Source: Pelotomaculum sp. DTU098 | Lineage (GTDB): Bacteria; Bacillota; Desulfotomaculia; Desulfotomaculales; Pelotomaculaceae | NCBI GenBank assembly: GCA_001512635.1 | Contig: LFSA01000068.1 | Location: 1-34,442, forward strand | Direction of reading: 5' to 3' | DNA: 34,442 bases | Part shown: in pieces, positions 8,634-16,883 of the stretch | Layout: each line of letters starts with the position of its first letter | Position numbering within the stretch: position 1 is the first letter of the stretch | Notes under the pieces: generated by a model | The model's database searches: none | Seen by the model: the letters and a program-made list of their open reading frames with translations, nothing else | Told to the model about the DNA's origin: nothing | Made by a program: the position numbers and the translations under genes

Positions 8634-8663
8634 ATAAAAAAAGCCCGCTATAATTAACGAGCT
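8634..8663 (-). terminator. Rho-independent terminator after minE
   Basis: On the minus strand AGCTCG, a 10-base loop and CGGGCT (one G-U pair) are followed by a T-run TTTTTTTATTT. It would end minC-minD-minE transcripts before rodA. A second small hairpin (GAAAGCC / GGCTTTC) overlaps the minE stop codon at 8702-8722. Confidence 0.65.
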
Positions 8664-8711
8664 GTTATTAATTCCCTGTTTGGCAAAATACATAACTACA
8701 CGAAAGCCTAT

Positions 8712-8975
8712 TTAAGGCTTTCTTTTCATTCCTCTGACTGGAATACTGGCGACCAGGGCCACCGAGTTACCGCTGGAATCCAGGTTCACTTCCAGGCCCT
8801 GTTCGTCTACATCCATGTAGTTTGAAATCACCTGGATCATTTCAGCCTTTAAAGTTTCCAGCAACTGTGGAGAGACGCTGCTTCTGTCATGTACCAGCAC
8901 CAGGCGCAATCTTTCCTTAGCTACATTTTTACTACCGCTGTCCCTGCCGAAAAGCCTTGATAAAAACTCCAGCAC
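8712..8975 (-). CDS. minE: MinE, cell division topological specificity factor
   Basis: An 87-residue MinE. The N-terminus MLEFLSRLFGRD is the amphipathic membrane/MinD-binding helix; RLRLVLVHDRSS and the ALVASIPV strand match the family core. MinE stimulates the MinD ATPase and makes the Min system oscillate, which releases division inhibition at mid-cell. The GTG at 8975 follows GGAAGGGGGATG. It lies 20 bp behind minD and is co-transcribed with it. Bacillus subtilis lacks MinE and uses DivIVA/MinJ, so an oscillating MinCDE system is expected here. Confidence 0.92.
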   Translation of the reverse strand: MLEFLSRLFGRDSGSKNVAKERLRLVLVHDRSSVSPQLLETLKAEMIQVISNYMDVDEQGLEVNLDSSGNSVALVASIPVRGMKRKP

Positions 8976-8995
8976 ACGGCATCCCCCTTCCCGGT

Positions 8996-9790
8996 TTATT
9001 TTATACCGATCATTTTTTTCAGTTTTTTGAAAAAGCCTTCATTTTCGTCAAAATTCATCACAGGCACTTCTTCACCGGTCAGGCGGCGCACGATGTTCCG
9101 GTAGGCTTGTCCCGAACGTGAGTTCTGATCCAGCACTACAGATTCACCGCGGTTTGTCATAATAACAATCATTTCATCCTCTGGTATGACTCCCAACAGA
9201 TCTACGGCAAGGATATCGATGATATCGTCAATACTCATCATGTCCCCCTGCCTGACCATTTTGGGTCGAATCCGGTTGATGATCAACTTCGGTTCGCGCA
9301 GGTCAGCAGCTTCCAAAAGACCGATGATCCGGTCAGCATCCCGGACAGCTGAAACTTCCGGGGTTGTCACAACAACTGCCTTTTCCGCTCCTGCTATGGC
9401 GTTTCTAAATCCCTGTTCTATCCCGGCAGGACAATCGATGATAATATAATCAAACTCTTTCTTTAAATCCGCGCACAACTGGCGCATTTGCTCGGGATTA
9501 ATCGCAGTTTTATCCTTTGTTTGAGCTGCAGGCAGCAGGTGCAGCCCATCCAGCTTTTTATCCTTGATTAAGGCCTGGCGCAGCCGGCAGTTCCCGCTGG
9601 TAACATCAACAAGATCATAAACTATTCTATTCTCCAAGCCCAGGACAACGTCCAGGTTCCTCAGTCCAATATCCGTATCTACCAGTACCACCTTATACCC
9701 CATAGCTGCCAGACCTGTACCGATATTGGCAGTGGTAGTGGTTTTACCCACCCCCCCTTTGCCGGAAGTAATGACGATGACTTCGCCCAT
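8996..9790 (-). CDS. minD: MinD, septum-site determining ATPase
   Basis: A 264-residue ParA/MinD ATPase. The deviant Walker A is GKGGVGKT (residues 10-17), with DTDIGLRNLD and IIIDCPAGIE as the following nucleotide-site motifs. The C-terminal amphipathic helix FFKKLKKMIGIK is the membrane-targeting sequence. ATP-bound MinD dimerises on the membrane and recruits MinC; MinE releases it. The ATG at 9790 has AGAGGGGG ten bases upstream. It lies 212 bp from minC, an unusually long gap for this operon, with no ORF in it. Confidence 0.96.
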   Translation of the reverse strand: MGEVIVITSGKGGVGKTTTTANIGTGLAAMGYKVVLVDTDIGLRNLDVVLGLENRIVYDLVDVTSGNCRLRQALIKDKKLDGLHLLPAAQTKDKTAINPEQMRQLCADLKKEFDYIIIDCPAGIEQGFRNAIAGAEKAVVVTTPEVSAVRDADRIIGLLEAADLREPKLIINRIRPKMVRQGDMMSIDDIIDILAVDLLGVIPEDEMIVIMTNRGESVVLDQNSRSGQAYRNIVRRLTGEEVPVMNFDENEGFFKKLKKMIGIK

Positions 9791-10002
9791 GCTCTAAGTT
9801 CCCCCTCTTATAATGTGGTCGTCGCCGGACGCAGGTCTGGTTACATTCTTAAAAGATCTGCTGTAACGCTTCGAACCATCAGCTAAAACCCGTTGACCGG
9901 CGTTGCCTGGTGGGTCCGTTTTAATCATATTTTTGGCTTAAATCTGGAGATTTTCTACATGTAATAGAGATACATAACCCAGAACATCCAGGGCTACCTG
10001 AC

Positions 10003-10449
10003 CTAGACAGGTTTTCCCTGGCGCTCTCCGCCCGGATAAAAGGCTTCTATGGTAACCACGCCGTCCCTGATCCGCGCCAGTTCGGGTAAGCCCGGATCAA
10101 CATTTTCATTATCCGGAGGACGTGTGATATGATTGGCAATCCTGAGTTGTGTAGGCTGAAGCCGGAAGGCCATGACCACAGCTTTTTCATCCCCGCTTGC
10201 CCCGGCGTGCACAACCCCTCTCAAGGCTCCCATGACAATAACATTGCCTGTTGCAGTAACCTCGGCTCCCGGGTTGACATCTCCAAGTATAACAATATTT
10301 CCAGCGTAACGGATACTCTGACCGGAGCGTAGAGTCCGTTGAACCAGGATGGTGTTCTCGTCCACCATATCCTCGTAATCTGACAGGGTACCCTGGCCGG
10401 AGCCTGTGGAGTGTGTATTTTTTTGAATACCCCCCTTTTGATAAGCCAA
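10003..10449 (-). CDS. minC: MinC C-terminal domain protein lacking the FtsZ-inhibiting N-terminal domain
   Basis: A 148-residue protein whose residues ~30-125 are the MinC C-terminal beta-helix (TLRSGQSIRYAGNIVILGDV; GNVIVMGALRGVVHAGA; FRLQPTQLRIANHI). This part dimerises, binds MinD and binds FtsZ tails. Typical MinC proteins are about 210-230 residues, with an N-terminal domain that blocks FtsZ polymerisation; here only ~30 low-complexity residues precede the beta-helix. The TTG start at 10449 is fixed by GGGGGAG six bases upstream, and only 125 bp separate it from mrdA, so no upstream exon-like piece is hidden. A frame break is not seen. It has its own sigma-H-like promoter. Either the N-terminal role is lost, is encoded elsewhere, or is dispensable here. 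Confidence 0.88.
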   Translation of the reverse strand: MAYQKGGIQKNTHSTGSGQGTLSDYEDMVDENTILVQRTLRSGQSIRYAGNIVILGDVNPGAEVTATGNVIVMGALRGVVHAGASGDEKAVVMAFRLQPTQLRIANHITRPPDNENVDPGLPELARIRDGVVTIEAFYPGGERQGKPV

Positions 10450-10485
10450 AGTAATCTCCCCCTAAATCACAACTAACAACAACTA

Positions 10486-10514
10486 ATTTTCTACGGACAG
10501 AAACCAAATCCTGC
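10486..10514 (-). promoter_or_regulatory. Putative sigma-H-like promoter for minC-minD-minE
   Basis: On the minus strand GCAGGATTT (perfect RnAGGAwWW), an 11-base spacer and GTAGAAAAT (one mismatch to RnnGAATWW). It lies 37 bp upstream of the minC start, directly after an A/T-rich weak terminator-like stretch behind mrdA (10526-10565). This would let Min proteins be raised at the onset of sporulation independently of mreBCD. Confidence 0.5.
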
Positions 10515-10574
10515 TAAGAAAAAGCAAAAAAAAAGGCTAAAATAACCTGGTTTTTTTGCTTTTTTGACATAATT

Positions 10575-12533
10575 CTATTGTGAAATACCCCCTGTCATCT
10601 GACCGGGTATGGGCAACCCAAAATAAGCGGCCAGCATGTCTTCGGCCACCGGACCGGCCACTGAGCCACCGTGCCCGGCGTGTTCAACCACAACCGCCAC
10701 GGCTATTTCCGGGTTATCGAAGGGGGCATAGGCTACAAACAGAGCGTGGTCGTCCCTGCCCTGAACCTCCGCTGTGCCTGTTTTGGCCGCTACCGGCGGA
10801 AAACCCTTAAAAAGACCTGCAGCAGTACCGTCCGGCGGCACGGTCACCTCACGCATAGCCTGCTGAATCACAGCCAGTGTTTCTGGTGAGACCTCTGCCC
10901 GTCCCAATTCCTCGGGTATGGCTTCTTTTAAAACATTGCCGTTCGGATCAACAACTTTTTGGACCAGGTACGGCTTATAACGGATACCTCCATTGGCAAT
11001 AGCTGCAACATAATTGGCCAATTCCAGGGGAGTATAGCGGTTGTCACCCTGGCCGATTGACGTGATAATCGTATCATAGTCGTGCCAGTCCAGCTCCCAT
11101 TCAATAGCCCTTAACTCTTCCGATCTCCTTTTTAAAAGCTCCCTGCGCTGGTCTTCATCGGTAGTTTTCGCTAATAACTCCTTATACTTGCGATCCACTT
11201 CCAGAGCTTTTTCCCTCTTTTCCCGGCTAAGGTAGTTCAACCTTAACTGGAGTTTGGACTCGGGACTGGGCACTACTCCACTTTCTTCACCAGGCAGTTC
11301 GATCCCGGTTTTCTCACCCAGGCCAAATCTTCTGGCCATGCTGGTAATTTCATCTATACCCATCCGCAGGCCCAGCTGGTAGAAGTAGGTATCGCAGGAT
11401 ACCTTAATCGCTTTCACCAGGTTCACACTGCCGTGCCCTCCGGGCTTCCAGTCTCTAAATGTGGTACCCCAGAAAAAGTAACCGGGATCCGATACAGTCT
11501 CCTCGGGGGTTGTAATGCCGGACTCCAGACCAGCCATGGCTACGATCATCTTAAAAGTCGAGCCCGGGGCATAAGCAAGCAAGGCCCTGTTCAACATCGG
11601 CTTCCAGGGTGAGTTGAAAATCTCCTCAGATTCTTTTTGGGTCAGCACGCCGGAGAGTTTGACCGGATCATATGTGGGATAACTGGCCATGGCCAGAACC
11701 GCACCGGTCCGGACATCCAGGGCTACGGCCGCACCGGCCCTGGCCTCGGCATAGCCCTGGGCGAGCGCCGTCTGGGACGCCCTTGCCAGAGCGGCTTCCG
11801 CCGCCGCCTGAACCCGGCTGTCAATAGTCAGGATCAGGTTATTGCCCGGTACCGGGTCCTTAACTCCCAAATCCCGCACCGGCCTGGCCATAGAGTCCAC
11901 CTCTACCTGCCTGCCGCCATCAACCCCGCGCAGGTATGATTCGTAAGTGTATTCCAAACCGGTTTGACCGAAGGGGTCACCAAGCCTGTAACCCTTATCC
12001 CTGTTTGTCCTCAACTGCTCCTCATTAATCTCCCTCACGTAACCCATAACATTGGCCAGCATAATTCCGTTGGGGTAATCCCGCTGAGACTCAATAGCTA
12101 TGTCCACACCGGGTAGTTCCAGTTGCTGCTCTTTGATCCTTGTAACAATCTCGGTAGAAACCCTGTCAGCAATCTTGGCCGGCTCGTATATACGGCTCTG
12201 GTCATCGATTTTTGCCTGTATTTCTGCCGGCTCAAGGCCCAGTATCGAAGCAAGCCTTTGGACCACATCACTGGTATCCTTCTGTCCCAGGTTGACCAGG
12301 GTAACGGTGTAGACCGGCTGGTTGCCCACCAGCTTGATCCCGTTGCGGTCAAAAACCTCACCCCGGGGAGCCGTGATATTTGTCAAGCGGATCCTGTTTT
12401 CCCGGGCCAGGGTCGTAAATCTATCATTTTGCAGAAGCTGCATATAAGCCAGTCTACCTGTCAAAAAAACAAAAATTAAACAGACAATGGCCAGGAAAAC
12501 CTGCATTTTGCTTTCAATCCACTTTCTCTCCAT
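10575..12533 (-). CDS. mrdA: Penicillin-binding protein 2 (class B transpeptidase)
   Basis: A 652-residue class B PBP that cross-links peptidoglycan during elongation, partner of RodA. It has one N-terminal membrane helix (about residues 10-30), a PBP dimer/pedestal domain, then the transpeptidase with STFK (Ser325), SCD (379-381) and KTGTA (584-588). The frame is open from a TTG at 12590, but GGGGAGGTG stands nine bases before the ATG at 12533. Between GEESGVVPSPESK and SIGQGDNRYTPL there is a charged, probably helical insertion of about 50 residues (roughly 430-482) rich in K, R and E, longer than I expect for this loop. It lies between mreD and minC; mrdA inside an mre-min cluster is common in this clade. 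Confidence 0.92.
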   Translation of the reverse strand: MERKWIESKMQVFLAIVCLIFVFLTGRLAYMQLLQNDRFTTLARENRIRLTNITAPRGEVFDRNGIKLVGNQPVYTVTLVNLGQKDTSDVVQRLASILGLEPAEIQAKIDDQSRIYEPAKIADRVSTEIVTRIKEQQLELPGVDIAIESQRDYPNGIMLANVMGYVREINEEQLRTNRDKGYRLGDPFGQTGLEYTYESYLRGVDGGRQVEVDSMARPVRDLGVKDPVPGNNLILTIDSRVQAAAEAALARASQTALAQGYAEARAGAAVALDVRTGAVLAMASYPTYDPVKLSGVLTQKESEEIFNSPWKPMLNRALLAYAPGSTFKMIVAMAGLESGITTPEETVSDPGYFFWGTTFRDWKPGGHGSVNLVKAIKVSCDTYFYQLGLRMGIDEITSMARRFGLGEKTGIELPGEESGVVPSPESKLQLRLNYLSREKREKALEVDRKYKELLAKTTDEDQRRELLKRRSEELRAIEWELDWHDYDTIITSIGQGDNRYTPLELANYVAAIANGGIRYKPYLVQKVVDPNGNVLKEAIPEELGRAEVSPETLAVIQQAMREVTVPPDGTAAGLFKGFPPVAAKTGTAEVQGRDDHALFVAYAPFDNPEIAVAVVVEHAGHGGSVAGPVAEDMLAAYFGLPIPGQMTGGISQ

Positions 12534-12627
12534 CTTTACCTTCACCTCCCCATTAGAAGGTAACCAGTCAGCAAAGACACATTTTAACAAGTAACTTTCC
12601 CTATGTCAAAAAGTGACTTGCGCGACT

Positions 12628-13119
12628 TTAAATATCCCGGTCCTTTAACTGCACGAAACGGAAAATCCGTCTAAAAATTAATGGCGTGAGCAGGGAAGTA
12701 TAGACGGCAACCGGTATAATCACCCTAAAAAAAGCGTAAAAATAAGGCACCTTTATACCGACTATAGACAGCAAAATATAATAAACTGAATTACCGGCAA
12801 AACTACTTATAAAAACTACGCCGGTAGCAATTAAGGTATTCTCCCTGAAAAGACGCAAACCTGCCATCCCCGCAAGGTAGCCCGCAGCCATTTTGGATAG
12901 GGCATTTAGCCCGATGTAGCCGCCAGCAAAAAGGTCTTCCAGGATGCCGGCGGTATAACCCAAAAAAGCCCCCTCTCTGGTACCCAGGAGGAAGCCGTTG
13001 AGAACTACAATGAGCATAATGAGATCGGGTTTTATCCCCAGCACGTCAACATAGTCCAATACGGTGGTCTGCAGGATTAAGGTGCCTGCCAGTAGGAGCA
13101 GTAAAATTAGAAAGGGCAC
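12628..13119 (-). CDS. mreD: MreD, rod-shape determining membrane protein
   Basis: A 163-residue integral membrane protein with about five helices, starting PFLILLLLLAGTLILQTTVL. The motif IKPDLIMLIVVLNGFLLGTREG and DLFAGGYIGLNALSKM are typical of MreD. It is part of the elongasome with MreC, RodA and PBP2. The frame extends upstream to 13164, but AAGGAGG eight bases before the GTG at 13119 sets the start, only 4 bp after the mreC stop. It is tightly coupled to mreC. Confidence 0.87.
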   Translation of the reverse strand: MPFLILLLLLAGTLILQTTVLDYVDVLGIKPDLIMLIVVLNGFLLGTREGAFLGYTAGILEDLFAGGYIGLNALSKMAAGYLAGMAGLRLFRENTLIATGVVFISSFAGNSVYYILLSIVGIKVPYFYAFFRVIIPVAVYTSLLTPLIFRRIFRFVQLKDRDI

Positions 13120-13123
13120 GTCC

Positions 13124-13981
13124 TTAACCTCCTTCCGGTGAAGAACCGGCTCCGGGAAGAACATTCATGATAATAAACACTTCTTCTAACTTTTCTAAGT
13201 TTGCAAAAGGTTTAACCTCTGCACTCTGAAACAACCCTGTGGGTTCGTCCCGGACCTTGCCCAGAGTACCGACGGGAATACCCTTTGGAAACACGCTGCC
13301 AAGGCCCGATGTAACAACAGTCTGTCCTTCTTCCAAAACTGAGTTTTTAGGGATATGAATCATTCTGGCCATCCCGGAACCACCCAGGGTTCCTTCCACA
13401 ATACCGGGCGTGCGTGTTTCCTGAACCAGCGCGCCAACTCCGCTGCGGGGATCTGAAATCAACAGGACTTCACTATAGGAAGGAGAAACTGAAACCACCC
13501 GGCCCACCAGACCTTCTGGGGATAGAACCGCCATGTTTTCCTGTACTCCATCCCTGCTGCCCCGGTTTATTTTTACCGTTGCGAACCAGTTGCCTGGATC
13601 CCGGGCGATTACAGATGCTGCCATTAAGTCATATTCCTGCTCCATAACCTGCTTATAGGCCAGTAAGGCAGACAGTCTCTGGTTTTCCAATATATATTCA
13701 TTTTGCCGGACAAGCTGGCTTTTCAGGCTGGCTACCTCCTGCTCCAGGGCCTGGTTGCGCTCGGCTGCCCGGTACATAGATACCGGCAGGGAAACGACAA
13801 AATGGGCTTGCCTGCTGAGCCAGGTCAGCCCTTTCTGCATCGGCGCCAGGACATCCCTGAGCCGGGAAGACTCCACGGGGGCCTGTTCGGCAGCATCGGG
13901 AACAGTAATATGCATGGCCCACAGGGTAACCGCTACCAGGACAAAAAGACAAAAAAGCCTTTTGGCAGTAGCCCAACTCAC
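13124..13981 (-). CDS. mreC: MreC, rod-shape determining protein
   Basis: A 285-residue bitopic protein: a membrane helix at about residues 7-25, a coiled coil around 70-105 (RNQALEQEVASLKSQLV), then the extracytoplasmic beta-barrel domain (ASVIARDPGNWFATVKINRG; GLVGRVVSVSPSYSEVLLI; VVTSGLGSVFPKGIPVG). MreC links MreB to the wall synthases and activates PBP2. The GTG at 13981 has AAGGAG eleven bases upstream. It lies 116 bp behind mreB, with a hairpin in the gap. Confidence 0.93.
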   Translation of the reverse strand: MSWATAKRLFCLFVLVAVTLWAMHITVPDAAEQAPVESSRLRDVLAPMQKGLTWLSRQAHFVVSLPVSMYRAAERNQALEQEVASLKSQLVRQNEYILENQRLSALLAYKQVMEQEYDLMAASVIARDPGNWFATVKINRGSRDGVQENMAVLSPEGLVGRVVSVSPSYSEVLLISDPRSGVGALVQETRTPGIVEGTLGGSGMARMIHIPKNSVLEEGQTVVTSGLGSVFPKGIPVGTLGKVRDEPTGLFQSAEVKPFANLEKLEEVFIIMNVLPGAGSSPEGG

Positions 13982-14043
13982 CCAGCATTCAACTCCTTAA
14001 TTGAATCCTAAAACGCTGTAATCTACTTTAAAACATAACGGAG

Positions 14044-14067
14044 CCTGGTAAGTTGCTGCGTACCAGG
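14044..14067 (-). promoter_or_regulatory. Hairpin in the mreB-mreC intergenic region
   Basis: On the minus strand CCTGGTA, a 10-base loop and TACCAGG make a perfect 7-bp stem, about 31 bp after the mreB stop. No T-run follows, so it is more likely an mRNA stability or processing element, or a partial attenuator, than a full terminator. Confidence 0.4.
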
Positions 14068-14097
14068 AGCGGCAAAGGCATCCTCCCTGAGAGATCA

Positions 14098-15129
14098 CTA
14101 AGCCAGCTTTTTGGGCTGTATCAGCACCTTGCGCAGCACGTCAATATTCTCAAGTACCCGGCCTGCACCATAGGCGACAGCCAGCAAGGGTTCGTCCGCA
14201 AGATGAACCGGCATACCAGTCTGTTCACTGACCAATTGATCCAGCCCGCGCAGGAGCGAACCACCTCCGGCCATAAAAATACCCCGGTCCATGATATCCG
14301 CTGCCAGTTCCGGAGGCGTTTGCTCCAGAGTAGCCTTAATGGCTTCAACAATGCTGGTAACCGGCTCTGATAGGGCTTTATAGATTTCTTCCGAAGTTAT
14401 TTCAATGGTCTTAGGCAGTCCTGTAACCAGGTCACGGCCCCGAACCTCATCCACCTCTACCGTGGGCAGGGGGTATGCTGTGCCGATTTTAATCTTGATT
14501 TGTTCGGCTGTCCGCTCACCGATCATTAAGTTATAGGTCCTTTTGACATGGTTGATCACAGCTTCATCCATTTCATCACTGGCAATTCGGATGGAGCGGC
14601 TGGTAACAATTCCACCCAGTGAGATGACCGCTACCTCTGTTGTACCACCGCCAATATCCACGATCATATTACCAGTGGGTTCATGAACCGGTAGTCCGGC
14701 ACCAATGGCTGCAGCCATTGGTTCCTCAATCAGGTAGGCCTCCCTGGCCCCGGCCTGAAGTGCAGCCTCCCGCACGGCCCTTTCCTCAACAGCAGTGACA
14801 CCGGACGGTACACCTATAACAACCCTGGGGCGAATCAAAAAAGCGCGCCCCCGGAGGGACTTGTTGATAAAGTACTTAATCATACTCTGGGTCACGTCGA
14901 AGTCAGCAATAACCCCATCCCTCATGGGCCTTATGGCCACAATATTCCCCGGGGTGCGGCCGATCATCCTTTTTGCTTCCTCCCCGACAGCCAGGATTTG
15001 GCCGGTATCCTTCTGGATCGCTACCACCGAAGGCTCCCTAATTACAATCCCCTTTCCCTTAACATAAACCAGGGAGTTGGCGGTACCCAAATCCATTCCC
15101 ATATCCTTTGAAAACAGACCGACGCGCAT
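14098..15129 (-). CDS. mreB: MreB, actin-like cytoskeletal protein
   Basis: A 343-residue bacterial actin. Phosphate-1 motif [14 protein letters not shown] (from residue 10), phosphate-2 [18 protein letters not shown] and adenosine motif [15 protein letters not shown] are intact. It polymerises under the membrane and steers RodA/PBP2. The frame is open from 15201, but the family start [15 protein letters not shown] at 15129 has GAAAGGGG seven bases upstream. It lies 25 bp behind radC, in the order maf-radC-mreB-mreC-mreD known from Bacillus. Confidence 0.97.
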   Translation of the reverse strand: MRVGLFSKDMGMDLGTANSLVYVKGKGIVIREPSVVAIQKDTGQILAVGEEAKRMIGRTPGNIVAIRPMRDGVIADFDVTQSMIKYFINKSLRGRAFLIRPRVVIGVPSGVTAVEERAVREAALQAGAREAYLIEEPMAAAIGAGLPVHEPTGNMIVDIGGGTTEVAVISLGGIVTSRSIRIASDEMDEAVINHVKRTYNLMIGERTAEQIKIKIGTAYPLPTVEVDEVRGRDLVTGLPKTIEITSEEIYKALSEPVTSIVEAIKATLEQTPPELAADIMDRGIFMAGGGSLLRGLDQLVSEQTGMPVHLADEPLLAVAYGAGRVLENIDVLRKVLIQPKKLA

Positions 15130-15154
15130 GTTCCGGCCCCTTTCTTGATAATGT

Positions 15155-15850
15155 CTAGAGCAGTCCTCTGGCTTTAAAACTGGTGAATCTATTATCCCCA
15201 ATAATAATATGGTCTAGGACGTCGATGCCGATAATCTTTCCGGCATCAATTAAACGCCCTGTTACTTCCACGTCCTCCCTGCTGGGAGTAGGATCGCCGC
15301 TGGGGTGATTGTGCACAAGTATAATTGACGCGGCGCTTCTTTTTATAGCGTTGCGAAATAATTCCCGGGGATGAACAGCAGAAGAATTTAGCGTGCCCAC
15401 CGATACCCTGTCCACCCCTATGACCTGGTTTCTGGTATTGAGAAGCAGTGCCCTGAAGTGTTCCCGGTCAAGATGACGCATTTCCTCCATTACCAGCCCG
15501 GCAGCATCCTCCGGTGATTTAATTACCGGGCGCGGCAACATGGAAAACTGGGAGAGCCTCCTGGCCAGTTCAAGCGCCGCCTTGACCTTGGCGGCCTTAA
15601 CCGAACCAACCCCCTTTATCCCGCTCAACTCTTCCACCGAGGCATCCAGCAGCATATGAATACTTCTAAATTGAGCCATCATTTGAGAAGCAACTTCCAG
15701 AGCAGTTGCCTCCCGGGAACCGGTAGACAAAAGAACAGCCAGCAACTCAATTTCTGATAGCGCCCCGGCACCTTCCTTCAATAGCCTTTCCCGGGGCCGG
15801 GTGTCTTCCGGAAGTTCTTTCATTGTGGGACGGTAGCTCAAGGAAACCAA
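15155..15850 (-). CDS. radC: RadC / UPF0758 JAB-domain protein
   Basis: A 231-residue RadC family protein. A helix-hairpin-helix region ([19 protein letters not shown], about 75-93) precedes a JAMM/MPN domain whose motif [15 protein letters not shown] (His180, His182, Asp193) would bind zinc. Despite its name a role in recombination repair is not supported; the function is uncertain. The TTG at 15850 has AAGGAG about ten bases upstream. It sits between maf and mreB, a conserved position. Confidence 0.93.
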   Translation of the reverse strand: MVSLSYRPTMKELPEDTRPRERLLKEGAGALSEIELLAVLLSTGSREATALEVASQMMAQFRSIHMLLDASVEELSGIKGVGSVKAAKVKAALELARRLSQFSMLPRPVIKSPEDAAGLVMEEMRHLDREHFRALLLNTRNQVIGVDRVSVGTLNSSAVHPRELFRNAIKRSAASIILVHNHPSGDPTPSREDVEVTGRLIDAGKIIGIDVLDHIIIGDNRFTSFKARGLL

Positions 15851-15917
15851 AACGATAACACTCCTTAAATATTCTTCCAGAGAAGACTTGCGCGCGAAAG
15901 TTCACTATTCTCTTAGT

Positions 15918-16496
15918 TTAAAGTACCCTATAACCGAATTCCTGGAGCATATCCGCAAGTTTTGCCAAAGGCAGCCCCACCACATTGGTATAACAGCCTT
16001 CCAGACGGGTGATAAACATTGCCGCCAGACCCTGGACAGCATAGGCCCCGGCCTTGTCCAGGGGTTCTCCAGTTGAAACATATTTTCGTATTTCTGCTTC
16101 CTCCAGCGGTTTGAAATAAACCTTTGTTTTTTCGTGATCTACAATAATTTTCCCCCGCCCGGCATCAGCCAGGGCCACGCCGGTATAGACCTCATGGCTC
16201 TTACCCTGCAAGCGCCGGAGCATCGCCACAGCATCATTCAAATCAGCAGGCTTGCCCAGTATTTGGTTATCTAAAACAACGACGGTGTCCGCACCAATCA
16301 CAATACCGTCTTCAAGCAGCGCAGCAACTGCCCGAGCCTTCCTGGCAGCCAGCATTTCCACCAAGTCACAGGGTTTCATACCCGGCGACGAAGTCTCCTC
16401 AACCTTGCAGGGTATGGTGCGGAATTCCAGACCAATTTGTTTTAACAGTTCCGAGCGGCGGGGTGATGATGAGGCAAGAATTAGCTGTCTGTTCAT
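15918..16496 (-). CDS. maf: Maf-family nucleotide pyrophosphatase
   Basis: A 192-residue Maf protein, a nucleoside triphosphate pyrophosphatase acting on dTTP/UTP or modified nucleotides; it also affects septation in Bacillus. Substrate motif SSSPRR (9-14), the catalytic ADTVVVLDNQILGKP stretch and the HEVYTGVAL segment are present. The ATG at 16496 begins one base after the stop of the DUF4321 gene and has little of its own ribosome binding site, so translation is probably coupled. Confidence 0.94.
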   Translation of the reverse strand: MNRQLILASSSPRRSELLKQIGLEFRTIPCKVEETSSPGMKPCDLVEMLAARKARAVAALLEDGIVIGADTVVVLDNQILGKPADLNDAVAMLRRLQGKSHEVYTGVALADAGRGKIIVDHEKTKVYFKPLEEAEIRKYVSTGEPLDKAGAYAVQGLAAMFITRLEGCYTNVVGLPLAKLADMLQEFGYRVL

Positions 16497-16497
16497 T

Positions 16498-16755
16498 TTA
16501 GATCTTGCGGTAAACCAGGTAGCCCAGAATCAAACCCAGCGCAGTAAGCGGCCCGAGGGAAAAGGTAAAACCAAAGGTCAGGTTAATAAAGTGCAGGTCC
16601 AGAGTAGAAGGTTTTAAGCCGATGGTTGAACCGGCCTTAAGCCACGGAACATACGGCGCCAGGGCGTCGCCCAGGGCGCTGCCGCACAACCCGCCAATAA
16701 GAAGGAGAAGGACCAGCACCCAAAGGTTACCGTTACCTTTATAACTTTTAGCCAT
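16498..16755 (-). CDS. DUF4321 small membrane protein
   Basis: An 85-residue protein with two hydrophobic helices (about 11-31 and 56-82) and a loop containing PYVPWLKAGSTIGLKPSTLD. It matches the DUF4321 family as I remember it; no function is known. The ATG at 16755 follows AGGGGAGAGG. It is the first gene of the maf-radC-mreBCD unit, one base before maf, behind a sigma-A-like promoter and the repeat-borne sigma-H-like promoter. Confidence 0.75.
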   Translation of the reverse strand: MAKSYKGNGNLWVLVLLLLIGGLCGSALGDALAPYVPWLKAGSTIGLKPSTLDLHFINLTFGFTFSLGPLTALGLILGYLVYRKI

Positions 16756-16807
16756 TATCCTCTCCCCTGGGACAGACAGAATTTAAAAAGGATCGTATTA
16801 CTTTAAC

Positions 16808-16836
16808 AGTTTACCATTTCACGTATTTTATGACAA
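16808..16836 (-). promoter_or_regulatory. Putative sigma-A promoter for DUF4321-maf-radC-mre
   Basis: On the minus strand TTGTCA (16831-16836), a 17-base spacer and TAAACT (16808-16813). Five of six and four of six bases match the sigma-A consensus. The start would be about 45 bp upstream of the DUF4321 ATG. Confidence 0.5.
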
Positions 16837-16841
16837 GCTGT

Positions 16842-16883
16842 GACGAGTAGTCTTTTCGGAGATTACTCGTCCTTGGCAGGACG
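16842..16883. promoter_or_regulatory. Two overlapping, mutually exclusive inverted repeats
   Basis: GACGAGTA (16842-16849) pairs with TACTCGTC (16864-16871), 8 bp with a 14-base loop. CGTCCT (16868-16873) pairs with AGGACG (16878-16883), 6 bp with a 4-base loop. The two stems share CGTC at 16868-16871, so only one can form at a time. They lie between the 60-bp repeat and the sigma-A-like -35 box and would be at the very 5' end of a transcript from the repeat-borne promoter. Confidence 0.55.

Noticed and set aside
8610-8642. TATAAT-like -10 (8614-8619) upstream of rodA
   Set aside because: The region 17 bp upstream is only the T-run of the minE terminator, with no convincing -35.
9850-9890. 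GGTTCGAAGC on the minus strand, resembling a tRNA T-loop
   Set aside because: The flanking bases do not form a T-stem, and no acceptor or anticodon stem is present.
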